Of a stretch of DNA of 64,000 bases, positions 20,586 to 32,269 are shown piece after piece. Every line of letters begins with the position of its first letter. Position 1 is the first letter of the stretch. Position numbers and translations under genes: made by a program. This DNA comes from Calendula officinalis (taxonomy: Eukaryota > Streptophyta > Magnoliopsida > Asterales > Asteraceae), in contig OY970820.1 of the NCBI GenBank assembly GCA_963853835.1, forward strand, positions 75,450,909-75,514,908, read 5' to 3'. The notes below the pieces were generated by a model. That model saw only the letters and a program-made list of their open reading frames with translations. It made no database searches and had not been told where the DNA came from.

Positions 20586-22780
20586 CTAGAGAAGTCGACA
20601 AATTTCGGTTTGAAGTTGGTGTTTGAACTGGTTTTTGGGTTGGTGATGTGACCAGTATCCGTGGGCCGTTAAGACCCGGTCCAGGAGCTCCTGGGGCACC
20701 GGCTCACCTCTCCTTTGTTGCGGTGAGATACGTGCGGTGTGCACCAGTGTTTTCCACTTATCCTGCACCACCGTTTTGCACATCAACAAGATTGACTTAA
20801 TGCACATAAACAAGGTTTATAACTTTATAATCAATTATATACGTGCCTTCAAATCCACATAAGTTCGGTGTTTTGCATCATCAAAAGCACGTAATTTAAC
20901 ATCGCGCCATCTGAAGGTTCAAAATTACAATTATCAAACTCAAATATAACATAAAAAGGGAGAAATTGTAGGAAAAGGTATTCCAAATTTCTGAAATTTA
21001 CCATTTGAGGTACTGAACAAAACGTTGACTTAGTTTGACCAAATGGAAATTTTGAAAAAGCTAAATATCTTGTTATGCAGTTTGCCCTAAAATGAATGGG
21101 TTTTCATGAGTCAATACCTTCCTGTTCCAAGCTTCTCAACAGCTTCAACTAAAGCTTCCACTTCAGAAACAGAAAACGGGCGCCGAATCCTTCGTTGTGC
21201 CACCTCAGCACACTTTGATTTCCTCGTGGGGACCACCGCCAGTGAATCTACTGACATGTCATGATCACTTTTCATTATGCTTCTAGAATTTGTCACATGA
21301 GAATCTGGTAAAGCATCCGGAACCTTCTGCTCGATTACCGCTACACTTTGTGGTGGCAAATACCTAATATCAAAAGATTACACAATTATTACAAATTTGT
21401 ACAGCTAAACATTGACAAATGTAAATAATAAGTTTTCTTATTTTACCTTGTTAACACCTTAGCTGGTGCGCCAGGTGGCGACACCTCATCAGTGCATACA
21501 AATGATGGAATCTGTAGTTGATTAGGCTCTAATGTGAAACCAAGAGCATCTATTTTATTATCGTGACATATTCCCGTTTGTAACAAAGTTTTGTTATCAT
21601 CTCTAATTTTCTTCCCCTCAAGCATCACACCAACATGTAGTTCACCACTAAATATAGCAGTTACAGCCTCCATAACCGTCCTCTATAAAAACATTCAACA
21701 AAAGTCAACCATTGACTAATCGAATTGACCAAAAGTAAAATAAATACCTTTAGAGAACTAATAGTTGCTGTTTCAGGTATTTCAATGAAAAACTCGGGTA
21801 CCCTAAACGACTTGATCTTCACCTTCACTGATTAAAAACCAACAAAACATATTTTAATTTTCATCAAACATTCAAATCAAAATGCTATGAGTATTATTTA
21901 CCTTGTGAATCTTGACATGTTTCACCCAAACTGGAACCAGATTTGTTATTCGAATCACAAGGATTATCTAACTGATAAATTTTCCGTTTTTTAAACGGGT
22001 AATCCCGTAACGATCTTTGATATTTATAGTAACTTTTTTTGTTACGATGCATAACTGAAACAACATTAAAACATTTCAATTATATCATATTTTAATTAAA
22101 ATCAAAATCATAATAAGTTAATAACTCACCCTGTTTGGATGCAGACAATCTCCTAATTCTTCGGTCACCAATACGAGGTGTTGGCCTATGAGTACACTCA
22201 CACAAGTTTTCATCATCATCTCTAATAACTAGATTTAAATTACAACCTAAATTATTGACAGGTGGCGGATTCGCATTGGTGGGTATCTCGTTAGTTGTTT
22301 TTATATCTTCTAGTTTACAATCAGAAACCGTAATACCAGAAGTTAGCCCCAAACAAGTGTCGGTAACCCGATTTTTTATGATCTCAGAAACTAAAAAACT
22401 TTTATTGCAGCTTTCTTTATCATAAACATTTGGTTTTATATCCTCAATTTCAGTCTTGATTGTTGACTTGTTAATTAATTTAATTTCCTCATGATTAATT
22501 GCATTAACTGAATCATCACCCTCGAGTAATAACTTGCCAGCAACGGTTGCTAGTAAGTCAAATGCACACATTTTATTATGATCTTCGGTTTTCTTGCAAG
22601 ATGAAGGCCTTTTCTGAAACAAGTTAAATAAAAAGGAAATATTTTTGTTAAAATAAAAGGTTTAATTCGTAAAAATTTGAACTTTTTTGGAAAATTACAG
22701 ACATTTACTCTAGCTGATCTGGGTGCACGAGGAACCTCATAACCATTAAATCCATATTGTAACCGCTTTTGCAACATCAT
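20586..22780 (-). CDS. TRP-type telomere repeat-binding protein, 8 exons, 503 aa
   Basis: Exons by splice signals and continuous frame: 22709-22780, 22130-22613, 21902-22054, 21748-21827, 21447-21682, 21118-21363, 20847-20910, 20586-20762. They join to 1512 bases with every phase matching. The start MMLQKRLQYGFNGYEVP equals the conserved family N-terminus. Residues ~237-325 form the ubiquitin-like central domain (IKSFRVPEFFIEIPE...MLEGKKIRDDNKTLLQTG). Residues ~399-487 are the C-terminal Myb/telobox domain (RRPFSVSEVEALVEAVEKLG, then VDLKDKWKTLVHTAR at 442-456 and the plant-specific extension PVPQELLDRVLTAHGYW). This family binds TTTAGGG repeats in the nucleus and is implicated in telomere length control. 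At 503 residues it is shorter than the Arabidopsis TRP1 group, mainly in the linker regions. The intron between exons 7 and 8 has a GC donor. Which paralogue it is remains open. Confidence 0.93.
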
Positions 22781-22809
22781 ATTTGGTATCAACAAACTTA
22801 ATAAAAACT

Positions 22810-22818
22810 TCACACCAT
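22810..22818 (-). promoter_or_regulatory. minimal upstream ORF before the TRP-type gene
   Basis: On the minus strand ATG GTG TGA lies 29 bases before the main start, within the same predicted exon (acceptor TTGTAG at about 22842). A two-residue uORF this close could damp initiation at 22780. The effect is inference. Confidence 0.4.
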
Positions 22819-22841
22819 TTTCTCGCGATCTTCTTAAAATT

Positions 22842-24050
22842 CTACAAGATTGATTAAGTAAAAAAAAAAAGGTAATCAGAAGTCAATATGATAATATCTA
22901 ATGAAGTAATGCTTCAAACACAAAGAAGGCAATGATATAGCATCATTGTTATATCATAATTGGGAAGCCTAACATAAACCCACAAAGATGTTAATATATA
23001 ATTTATGGGTTAAAATGATACTTATTAAAAGGAAATAATTGTGAATTAATTTGAAAAGAAAGTTGAATCTGACATACAGATTCTTAAAAGGTAGGGTACA
23101 CCACCAATCTTCGTACAAGATTTGATGGCACTTTATCAACAAAAGATACAATATTCAACAATAATTGAACTTAATTTTTAAATTTAAATAAAAATAAAAA
23201 ATTCTGAAGATGGGAAATGAAGAAATGAAAAGGGAATACGGAATTCAAAGTTCAAACCCCTCCTCCTACATAAAATCCTGAGAAAAGATCTGCATCCAAT
23301 TGCAAATACAGATACAATAATTTGTTTTTATTATTAATCTTTTGTGATATAAAACCCAAAAGTAGATGAATTTAGAATCAAGCCCCATGATCATCATACC
23401 TACCCACCGAAATAGAAAATTTTGAGTAACCGAAAACAGATTAAAAAAGCAAAATTTGGTCATGGAAAGATCAGATCGGAACAACAAAATCGAAATTCAG
23501 AATAAAATCTAAACGAAAATAACAAAACTTACAAAAATTATACGATAATGCTTGTTTGGTTGTCATTAATTTGGAGGGAAATTCTACCAATTTCCTGAAA
23601 AAAAAAAGAAATCAGAACCCCGAGACTTTAATCAATCTATTATTCAATTTCGAATTCTTCTCGCACCTGTAATAAACCCGCAATTTACCCAAGAATTCAC
23701 CAAACGAATTGTTGAAGATCCCGATTTCGTGAAGGAAAAAACGACAATTATATGAAAATGTAAGATCGGATAACTGAAAACCTAGAAACCCAAATCACAA
23801 AATTCCATCGATCAAATAAAACCCATGAATATTTTTCATTTGATAATTAATCTCATTTGTCTTTCAAACTTGAAATGTTGTTTGAATTTTTTTATGATGC
23901 AACCTGTTGTCGTTGATTTTCTCTCTCTTCTTTCACTTTCTCTCGCTAGGAACTCTTGAATTTGAAAAGACGATGAATGAGAGTTGAGAGATGAGGATGA
24001 AAAACAAAAACCCTCTGAAAACCACCCACCCATTGCCATCGGTCTTAAAC
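22842..24050 (-). other. 5' UTR introns and promoter of the TRP-type gene
   Basis: No coding exon is seen. On the minus strand a T-run acceptor (TTTTTTTTTTCAG) near 23597 and a donor GTAAGTTTTG near 23535 suggest a short non-coding exon at about 23535-23597. The first exon probably lies near 23700-24000. The longer ORFs here show no family resemblance. Transcript data would fix the structure. Confidence 0.45.
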
Positions 24051-26368
24051 CCCCAACTGTTTATACTCATTGACCCTTATTACCGGATGTTTCGGTAAAA
24101 GACTTAAGTATTACCGGCTACACCGGGTTGCAGACACCCATAAGACCGGTTCTACGCAACAAGCTGACCCACACACTCCTCTTACATGCTCTTAGATGTC
24201 GGCACGTGGAAAGTCGCCTGAAATCCGGTGGTGTTTGGGGGTTTAGCCAGATCGAGGGGACACCAAGATAGCAGGGATATAATGGTAATTATATTATTTG
24301 CGATAGAATATTATGTAATTATATGGATATGGTAATAAAGCTGGTTAGATTAATTGGTGGGTAATGGTAACGGTAATGATGGTAGATTATGGTGACTGTG
24401 GGTGATGATGATCGTAATTTTAACATTTTAAAGTTTAGGATATTAACAAAATAATAATAGTCAAATATATAATCTAGTATCTCGATTGCTATGACGTTTT
24501 ATCAATAAGATGGAGACTACGAGTTCAATCCCACATAGTGCATACTTTTATAACACAACTATTATAAATTAGTATTTATATTACTGAAAATTAAATATTG
24601 TTAATTTAGAAAGACTACTAAATAAATTTTAGTTGAATTTTTTTTCATAATTTAGACAACCTCTTGACTTCTACCTGGTGTTTATCTAATTTTTTTCAAG
24701 TGGTTTCAAATAGAAAACGGTTTTAATTTTAATTCAACAATATTTTGTCATCTTATGATTTTCAATAGAAATGCAACTATCATCTTTCAAGCTATGAGAT
24801 CACGTGGTAAACTTTACTACTGAGTACATTGTAAGGATTATTGTAATGTATGTTTTATGAACATAAATTAGGTTTGCATTTATGAAATGGTTAGTTTTTT
24901 AATAAATTTTAAATAATATTAATAAATTTTAATTTCTATCATTTTAAAATATATATTAAATACAACATTTTGTTTATTTGGAATACGATGTTTAACCTAA
25001 TATATGTTTTTGAGGCGTCCGTTATAAAACCTCATATTTTGGGTCTAACAAGAATAAAAAGAATTGTGGTTTTTTGGTAATCTGAATTTTAAGCTTTGTG
25101 AGCTGACTAATTTCAGGGCAATAACACGCTTTGTTGGTAGCGTGGAGGCAACAAGGACAAGGGGTATATTTTGCCTGCTCATATGAATAGAACATATAAA
25201 ATCCTAAAATTTTTATCGTTATGGATACCAAATCCAACCATTAGTACATCATTCTTATAGTTAAAATGTGGCATCTAATCAATTGCCATTTTTTTTTTCA
25301 TGGCAATCAATCAATTGCCACTTATCTATTAATTATATTTAGTTACTTATGTAAATGTTAGAAATCTCAAAAATAGAAAAGACCTTTTTAGTTTGTCCAC
25401 AACTTTTTAGTAACAACTATCAATCTTACACGTTTTAGTCGGACATAAAATCTGTAATTAATGAAATAGATTATGAAAAGTTATAACTACTAATATAAAT
25501 CACCGTCTAAATTATGTTCTTATTCCATTACATATAATGATAATCGAAGCTAATAGCTTTGGTGATATAAAAAGGAGTAGCAATGATATATTGAATGTCA
25601 ATATATAAAAATAAATAGTTCAAGCATAGGATGCAATCACAACAGGTCAAATAAGTTATGCTTGTTATTGCTAAGAATTATTGGTATTTATGGCCAAGAA
25701 TGGGCGAAATGCCATGTAGGATAAAAGTGTAGAATCCTACGTGGCAGGCAAACGACCTACTATTGGCTGCTTTATGCTAAGTATTATCCTTTATTTCATT
25801 AATATTGCATGAATGTGACAGGCGATAAGAGTTTAACGGATGAGAAAGAGTTACACGTCTTGATAAGGTAGACTACCTTTAAGAGTAGGTGACAATTCAG
25901 TTCGGGTTCATATGTAGATATAACATATACATTCAACAAGATACATTCAATTTGAACCTAACATGTTTATGTAGACTAGTCAAATATCTCGACCTTAACA
26001 TTTTTATTTTCAACCTAAACATGACTTATACAACTTGTTTAATTAAGCGCGTTAAATATGTTAACAATTTGAACAACTGAACAGATCAAACATATCGACT
26101 TTTAGATATATATGCAGAACTTACAAAACTATATTCATTTTTCAAATATGTATCTATAAACCACTATAATATAAATGTATATATTTTTAAACCTCTTTTA
26201 TATAATAATTAATCAGTTTGACGGATTGACCCAATTAAATTGTCACCAACTTGAACCTAACCCGTTTAATAAACGGGTTAGTTGAGTCGACTCAAAACTT
26301 GATAGCCTCAACTTAAACCTTTTATTTCCGTGTCAATCTTAAATTGAGTTAGTGTTTGATTGTAACTT
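24051..26368. other. intergenic DNA without recognised genes
   Basis: AT-rich sequence. It includes a B-box-like GAGTTCAATCCC at 24521-24532 (a possible old SINE fragment). A 12-bp inverted repeat is at 25711-25745 (GCCATGTAGGAT and ATCCTACGTGGC around an 11-base loop). No ORF resembles a known protein. Confidence 0.5.
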
Positions 26369-26373
26369 ATTGG

Positions 26374-26965
26374 GCTTAAGGTTAGTAGGGATTACCCTAT
26401 GTATATATAGGTAATTCCTAAAACCTAAATGATGATGGGATTTTATGTTCACAAGCCCACGTCACAATTAGACCCGCTACTGATGGCCCACGTCAAAGTC
26501 ATGACCGCCTGTCAAAGTCATGACCGCCTGTCAAGTTATCAGGGCCGGTCGCCTGTCAAAGTCATGACCGCCTGTCAAGTCATCAGGGCCGTCGCCTGTC
26601 AAGTCAGGCGTGTCTTATTGGCTGACGCCCGTCATAATGGTGACACTTTACTGCAGGCGTTACACGATCATTGGCATCGTCATAATGGTGCTTCATGACT
26701 ACTTTATTGCAGTCATGATGGCTAGCGTTCCACATACCTGAGACCTGGCCCTATAAGTACATGGCCTAGATCAGTATCAAAGTGACACTGAAACAGATCA
26801 AGAAAGCCTAAAGCACAGAGATAACATACTCTCACTTTCACCTTCGCACTCAACCTCGATCACCCTAGGTTCGTCAAGAGCTTGTTGGGTTTGCACTGTG
26901 ATCATCACAGGAGATCCAAGGTTGACGTCGCCTGGTCTTTGTGTTTGACAATCGTTGCTCGAACA
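26374..26965 (+). repeat. 5' LTR of the gag-only element
   Basis: A 592-bp repeat ending in CGAACA. It contains three copies of AAAGTCATGACCGCCTGTC around 26492-26580. A likely TATA box (CTATAAGTAC, 26751-26760) lies ahead of the transcribed part. Its first bases read GCTTAAGG where the right LTR has TGATAAGG. Confidence 0.92.
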
Positions 26966-26966
26966 T

Positions 26967-26984
26967 TGGCGCCATCCGTGGGAC
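26967..26984 (+). other. primer-binding site of the gag-only element
   Basis: TGGCGCCATCCGTGGGAC begins one base after the LTR. TGGCGCC is the complement of a tRNA 3' end (...GGCGCCA). I cannot assign the tRNA with certainty. Confidence 0.75.
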
Positions 26985-27058
26985 ACGTTTTTCAACGGCG
27001 TTTCACTTTTCCAAACTTTCACTTTTCTTTTTCCCTTCTCAGTAATCAAACCGTTTCT

Positions 27059-28066
27059 ATGGCGGATACACAGCCATCGCTGGTCACTTCTTCATCGCCA
27101 TTAATAATCACTACCGTGACTACGACTATACCCGAGGCGGTGATAACCTCGCCTAGTCGTATCATGGAACCATACGTCGATTCTGAGTGGACAATGTCAG
27201 ATGTCAGGCCAACACGAGGGTATCCCTCTTTAACAAGTCCACTTTTCTCCACAAGGCTGGTTGGATCAAGTTCGTTTACCTCACCACAGCCAGTGACGCC
27301 CATCCCTTCATGTCAACCTCTTTTGTCCCACGGGACAAGCTCTCAGGAGGACGGCACGGATCCGGTCAGGCAGCCTGCTTCCAACTTTCCACAGGCCGCT
27401 ATGCCGGGGGTTCGGGAGGATCCAATTGTGGAGTTACTCCGAAGGTTGGCTCAGAGTACTCAGCCACCACCGCCTCCTCCACCACCTACTTCATCGGACC
27501 TATTGTCTCAGTTGGTGGCGGCGTTGCGCCCAGCACCGCAGCCAACGGTTGTTCAACCGGTAGATCCGTTGTCACAATTATTGGAGCAGTTAAGACAACC
27601 ACCCATTCACACCCCACCACCACATCCACCACAGGACACATCTAATGACATGCTGCGCGTGTTGCAAGCACTCGTGTCCGCAGCCGTACCACCCCGAACG
27701 GCCACTATGCCTTTGTCGGTGGTTAGTTCGAAGTTCTGTGACTGGGTGGCCAGATTTCCACTTCCTGACAAACAAAAAATTCCGTCCATCGTTGGTACTT
27801 ACGACGGTACACGGGATCCTGATGACCACCTTGCTCTTTTTGAACAGGCCATTATGACAGAGAAATGGCTAGACCCAGTCGCTTGTCACATGTTCCCTGG
27901 CACGTTGCAGGGTTTCGCCCGTGATTGGTTTGCTGACTTACCGGAGAGGAGTATTCAAGACTTTGCAGATCTAAAGGCTAAATTTGTAACTCACTTTGTC
28001 CAGCAAAAGAAGCAGCAGATAAAAGATAAGCACTTCTCACTGGGAAGCGACAATCCTCGCGAGTAA
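27059..28066 (+). pseudogene. truncated Gypsy-type gag
   Basis: The ATG at 27059 (MADTQPSLV...) opens 335 codons. The first two thirds are Pro/Ser/Thr-rich, with a Pro run at about residues 140-148. From about residue 235 the retrotransposon gag domain appears (PDKQKIPSIVGTYDGTRDPDDHLALFEQ, MFPGTLQGFARDWFADLPE, FADLKAKFVTHFVQQ). This resembles Tat/Retand-type Gypsy gag. The domain ends abruptly after KDKHFSLGSDNPRE, where family members continue for another ~150 residues to a zinc knuckle. The start is preferred over the upstream in-frame ATG at 26882, which lies inside the LTR. Confidence 0.85.
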
Positions 28067-28370
28067 ACAAAGTAAAGGTTAACCAACAAAAGTGCCATAG
28101 GCACAGTGTCACAGGCACAATATGAAGCATACATCAGAGATCTACCCAGGTCATTGGCATACAAAGGCATCATGGGCTCTCAAGAAAGTGCCATACGAAC
28201 AATCAAATATACACACTGTCATGCACACCCAAGACGGTGTCATGGACACAACATCCATAAAAACAAATATGTGTTATTGGCTTGATCATCCAATAAAACA
28301 TTATTTTTCAAAGCAAAGCAATGGACAAGCAAGTACGTAGCTGTAAGTGTTTAAAGCTTGAAAACCCAAA

Positions 28371-29250
28371 CCGGTCGGCCTAAACCCTAAAACCGCCGGT
28401 CAAGGCGATAACCCGCCGGTCAACGCGATAACCTGCCGGTCATCCGGGCACTCTAAAACCACAACGGCCTAAACCGAACGTCCCTAACAAGTTCAACCTA
28501 GGCTAAACCCTAATCCGCCAGATTGCGTCTAAAGCGTCGGTTGTTAATCAACTCAGTCTTACGGCTTGCTTTATATCGACCGGTCCCTTGCGAGCCAACA
28601 ACTTACGACCGCCGGCCGGACACCTAAAAGCCGCCGGTCGAAAATCATCAAACCGCCGGTCCACATTGATCCGATCAACCTTTATAACCTAAAGCCCGTA
28701 AAACCCTAAAAGTCGCCGGTCTAAAATCATAAACCGACCGCCGGTCCACTTACAACCGCCGGTCGAACGGTCATTTAAACCGCCGGTCGAATTCTGCCGA
28801 TCTGCGACCGCCGGTGCAACTAAAAGGGACGAACCATCGACTTGCACCCCCTTCAACCGCCAGTTTCACCTGATCATGAACTGCGACAGCCGGTCTCGCC
28901 CGATCGCCGGTCTGCATGCACTGCGACAGCCGGTCTCGCCCGATCGCCGGTCTGCACGAACGCCGCCGGTCTGCGCCGCTGCCCTTCGATCGCCTTTGCG
29001 CTGCTTGTACCGCAGATCCACCTAAACCCTAAACCGCCGCCGGTCTTGTTTCGCCCCTGCGATAGCCTGTGCGCCAGACTGCCTGCACTTGCTTTTACCG
29101 CCGGTCTCGGCCCACCGGTTCAATTGTAGCCACCACATTGTAACCGCCGGTTTCATCTCGGCTGCCGACTGCACTGTAGCCGCCGGTCACATTGTGTAAC
29201 CGCCGGTCAATTTTTGAACAGCCGGTCCACGACGCCCGTATGCCAGCCGG
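28371..29250 (+). repeat. CCGCCGGT-rich tract inside the gag-only element
   Basis: About 25 copies of GCCGGT, most in the form ACCGCCGGTC, are scattered through 880 bp of GC-rich non-coding DNA. Spacing is irregular and there is no common longer unit, except one ~40-bp tandem pair near 28883-28961 (GCGACAGCCGGTCTCGCCCG). Four telomere-like AAACCCTAA strings are also present. The base composition differs sharply from the AT-rich surroundings. Confidence 0.85.
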
Positions 29251-29309
29251 TCAATCCTACCCGATGGTTTTCCTTAAACGGCCGAAGCCTTGAGCAACCA
29301 GTACGCTCG

Positions 29310-29360
29310 AAAAAAAAAAAAGAAAAAAAAAAGAAAAAAAAAAGAAAAAAGAGAAAAGCC
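29310..29360 (+). repeat. A-rich low-complexity tract
   Basis: Runs of 8-12 A separated by single G, upstream of the 3' polypurine tract of the gag-only element. Confidence 0.9.
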
Positions 29361-29420
29361 GGAAAAAACTTACGAAGTAATGATAGTTACGACTCGCAAA
29401 CCGTTGTTTTGGCGAATCCT

Positions 29421-29432
29421 AACTCGGGGGCA
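29421..29432 (+). other. polypurine-like tract of the gag-only element
   Basis: AACTCGGGGGCA immediately precedes the right LTR start TGATAAGG. Confidence 0.65.
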
Positions 29433-30024
29433 TGATAAGGTTAGTAGGGATTACCCTATGTATATATAGGTAATTCCTAAAACCTAAATGATGATGGGAT
29501 TTTATGTTCACAAGCCCACGTCACAATTAGACCCGCTACTGATGGCCCACGTCAAAGTCATGACCGCCTGTCAAAGTCATGACCGCCTGTCAAGTTATCA
29601 GGGCCGGTCGCCTGTCAAAGTCATGACCGCCTGTCAAGTCATCAGGGCCGTCGCCTGTCAAGTCAGGCGTGTCTTATTGGCTGACGCCCGTCATAATGGT
29701 GACACTTTACTGCAGGCGTTACACGATCATTGGCATCGTCATAATGGTGCTTCATGACTACTTTATTGCAGTCATGATGGCTAGCGTTCCACATACCTGA
29801 GACCTGGCCGTATAAGTACATGGCCTAGATCAGTATCAAAGTGACACTGAAACAGATCAAGAAAGCCTAAAGCACAGAGATAACATACTCTCACTTTCAC
29901 CTTCGCACTCAACCTCGATCACCCTAGGTTCGTCAAGAGCTTGTTGGGTTTGCACTGTGATCATCACAGGAGATCCAAGGTTGACGTCGCCTGGTCTTTG
30001 TGTTTGACAATCGTTGCTCGAACA
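29433..30024 (+). repeat. 3' LTR of the gag-only element
   Basis: The partner of 26374-26965 with intact TG...CA ends. Its TATA region reads CGTATAAGT instead of CCTATAAGT. Confidence 0.92.
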
Positions 30025-30894
30025 ATAGGTAATGAACTTAATCCACAAAGTTATAATGGGCTTGTTTGTTTTTAGCTTAACTGATAAAGGAGAGCTGAAA
30101 CTATAAAGTCATAGGGGTGAACTTATACACATTCAACCATCGTCTTTTCCATCTTTTCCATCGTCTTTTCCATCTTTACCCTTCAACTCACCCCCACGAT
30201 GCCACGATCGTATCTCCCTTTATGGCGCCAAAAGAAAGAGCTTCGCATCTTCTCTGTTATATTTACCGCCACAATCGTGATTCATCCCAATCATCCATCC
30301 ATCTTATCTCTATAATCAATTAAGGTATGATTATCTTCCCCTCTTTCTTCATGTATAATGTTAAATTTAGTTGTTTCAATTGTTTAAATCATGATTTGCA
30401 TTCCATAAATGTTATCTCATTGTTTCTACGGTCATCTGCTCATGTTTTTTATATATTTCATTTGGTTATTGTAAATTTATTTGAACTTTCTAGGGTTCAA
30501 TTAGTTTGTTAATAAGGACATAAAATATATACTTTGATTGCTTTATTATCTAATTTGATTTATAAATATCTTAAAATTGTTGTTGAATATATAAAATCTT
30601 TACACCAAACAAAGTCAACAGTAAGTTTCAAGCTCCGTTTACGAAGAAATTCAACGGCATTTAAGAACATACCTATTTCAAAATGCAATAAACTCAAAAT
30701 TATGATGATTTTATTCATAATGGGTTGTATTTTATAAATTATATAGTTGAGTTTGTGGATACACTTGGATGTAGAATTGTAAATGTGATAGGTTTTGATT
30801 AAGAAAAGAAAATACTTAACTACACAGTTCTTAACTCTAAAAACTAATAATGCATATTGTATGAATATACATGAGTTTTTTTATATCATTAGGT

Positions 30895-31852
30895 ATGGAC
30901 CAAACGGGAGAACTCGAAAAAACAAAACGAATTAGAGTCAGTTGGAAAAACTTCAACGTGGTGAAAACGTTCCTAGAAGCATGCATTCATGAGATTTCTC
31001 TCAATGGGCGAGAAGGTGGTAGTCTAAAACCAGTGTCATGGAAAAAAGTTGTTGAGATCCTTAAAGAAAACCACAACTTTGTTGTTGATCGTAAGCAAAT
31101 GAGAAATCATTACAATTATCTCAAAGCAAAATATGGAGCATGGTTGCTATTAAGAAATAAGACGGGAAACGTTTACGACCCTTCCATTAACACGTTTAAT
31201 CTAACAAATGAGGAATGGGAGATAGAAGTGAAGGTCCCTGTTTTAGTTTATATCTTTTTATTTGGTTTAGAAATTCAATTACATATATAGTTATACAATT
31301 TATTTTACACAGAAAAATAAACACATAGAAGCTTTGAGGAACACGACCTTACCATTTCCCTATCTATGTGCGAAACTTTTTGATGGAGCGATGTCTACTG
31401 GGATTAAAAGTTGGGGACCGAGTTCCAACGAACCTATACCAAGTGATGAGCCACTTGTGGTTGAAGATGATCAAGAGACCGAGATGCATGTTACACAACA
31501 ACATGCGTCCTTAGCACCTCAATCTTCCTCTCGCACCGAAGCCGAGACAAAGAAAAAGAAGGGCAAGCAAGTGATGGGGGTCATTGAGGAAGAAATTATG
31601 GGTGTGCTAAAAATGATCGTTGAAAAACAAAACATGCCAACTAACCTTGAGAAACCCGAGTCAGCTACGTTTGATGATTGCCTGAATAGGTTGAATGAAC
31701 TTGGGTCGGATGAAAGTGATCTGTTTTATGATGTTGCACTCGCAATATTTAGCGACTCGAATGATCAATATAGGAATGCTTGGATGAAATTGAAACCTGA
31801 GAAATGTGTCAATTGGATTCACATGATTGGACGCAACAAAGGCTTTATATAG
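30895..31852 (+). CDS. Harbinger ORF1: Myb/SANT-like DNA-binding protein
   Basis: Two exons, 30895-31233 and 31313-31852, join in phase to 292 residues. The donor is AAG|GTCCCT and the acceptor TTACACAG. The N-terminal half is a Myb/SANT-like domain of the Myb_DNA-bind_3 kind: tryptophans in RVSWKNFNVVKTFLEAC (about 14-30) and KPVSWKKVVEIL (about 46-57), then the basic QMRNHYNYLKAKYGAW helix. A Ser/acidic linker with a KKKKGK basic patch (possible nuclear signal) precedes a helical C-terminus. In PIF/Harbinger elements this partner binds the transposase and is needed for nuclear entry and DNA targeting. The start ATG is at 30895 after a possible acceptor at 30892. Both exons are open, so this ORF looks intact. 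Confidence 0.85.
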
Positions 31853-32269
31853 GAGTTGGATATCTAATAGTTATGGTTTTTTTTTTAGGATAATAGTAAT
31901 CTGGTCTTGATGTTTTTGTGAATTGTTTATGTTATGGTTTTTGTTTAAGATATTAGGCTTTATGTTTATGTTAGGTTTTTGTTTATGGTATTAAGCTTTA
32001 TCTAGAACTGTTATGGTTTATGTTATGTTTATGTTACTTTTTGTTTAATATGAAGTGTGACTACTTTTTTGATACATGGTTTTTGTTTAATATATTGGTT
32101 TTTGTTTGAATATCAATTAACACACTTTATAACATCTATTACATCCCAGTGACTCAAATCTATCCGATACTATTATCTATAATTTGTACTAATTGGACCT
32201 TGAGAATATGCATGTTTAAATGATGTTATGTCTAAATAAACAATCTTGTGATTTATTTTACGCAAGGTT

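Larger units (their letters stand above)
26374..30024 (+). mobile_element. young non-autonomous LTR retrotransposon with truncated gag (TR-GAG type)
   Basis: Two 592-bp LTRs (26374-26965 and 29433-30024) bound a 2.5-kb interior. They are nearly identical: one substitution inside (CCTATAAG versus CGTATAAG) plus three mismatches in the first bases of the left copy. The flanks ATTGG (26369-26373) and ATAGG (30025-30029) form a 4/5-matching target duplication. A TGGCGCC-type primer site follows the left LTR and a G-rich tract precedes the right one. The only coding content is the N-terminal half of a Gypsy-type gag. Protease, RT and integrase are absent, so movement would need proteins from another element. 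The rest of the interior is non-coding and full of CCGCCGGT motifs. Confidence 0.9.

Noticed and set aside
26882..27058. Upstream in-frame start for the gag of the gag-only element
   Set aside because: This ATG lies within the LTR and the frame crosses the primer site. Gag should start in the interior, at 27059.
28376..29036. Interstitial telomere repeat
   Set aside because: Only isolated AAACCCTAA strings occur, never a tandem run, so this is not a telomeric array. Its proximity to the telomere-binding protein gene is most likely coincidence.
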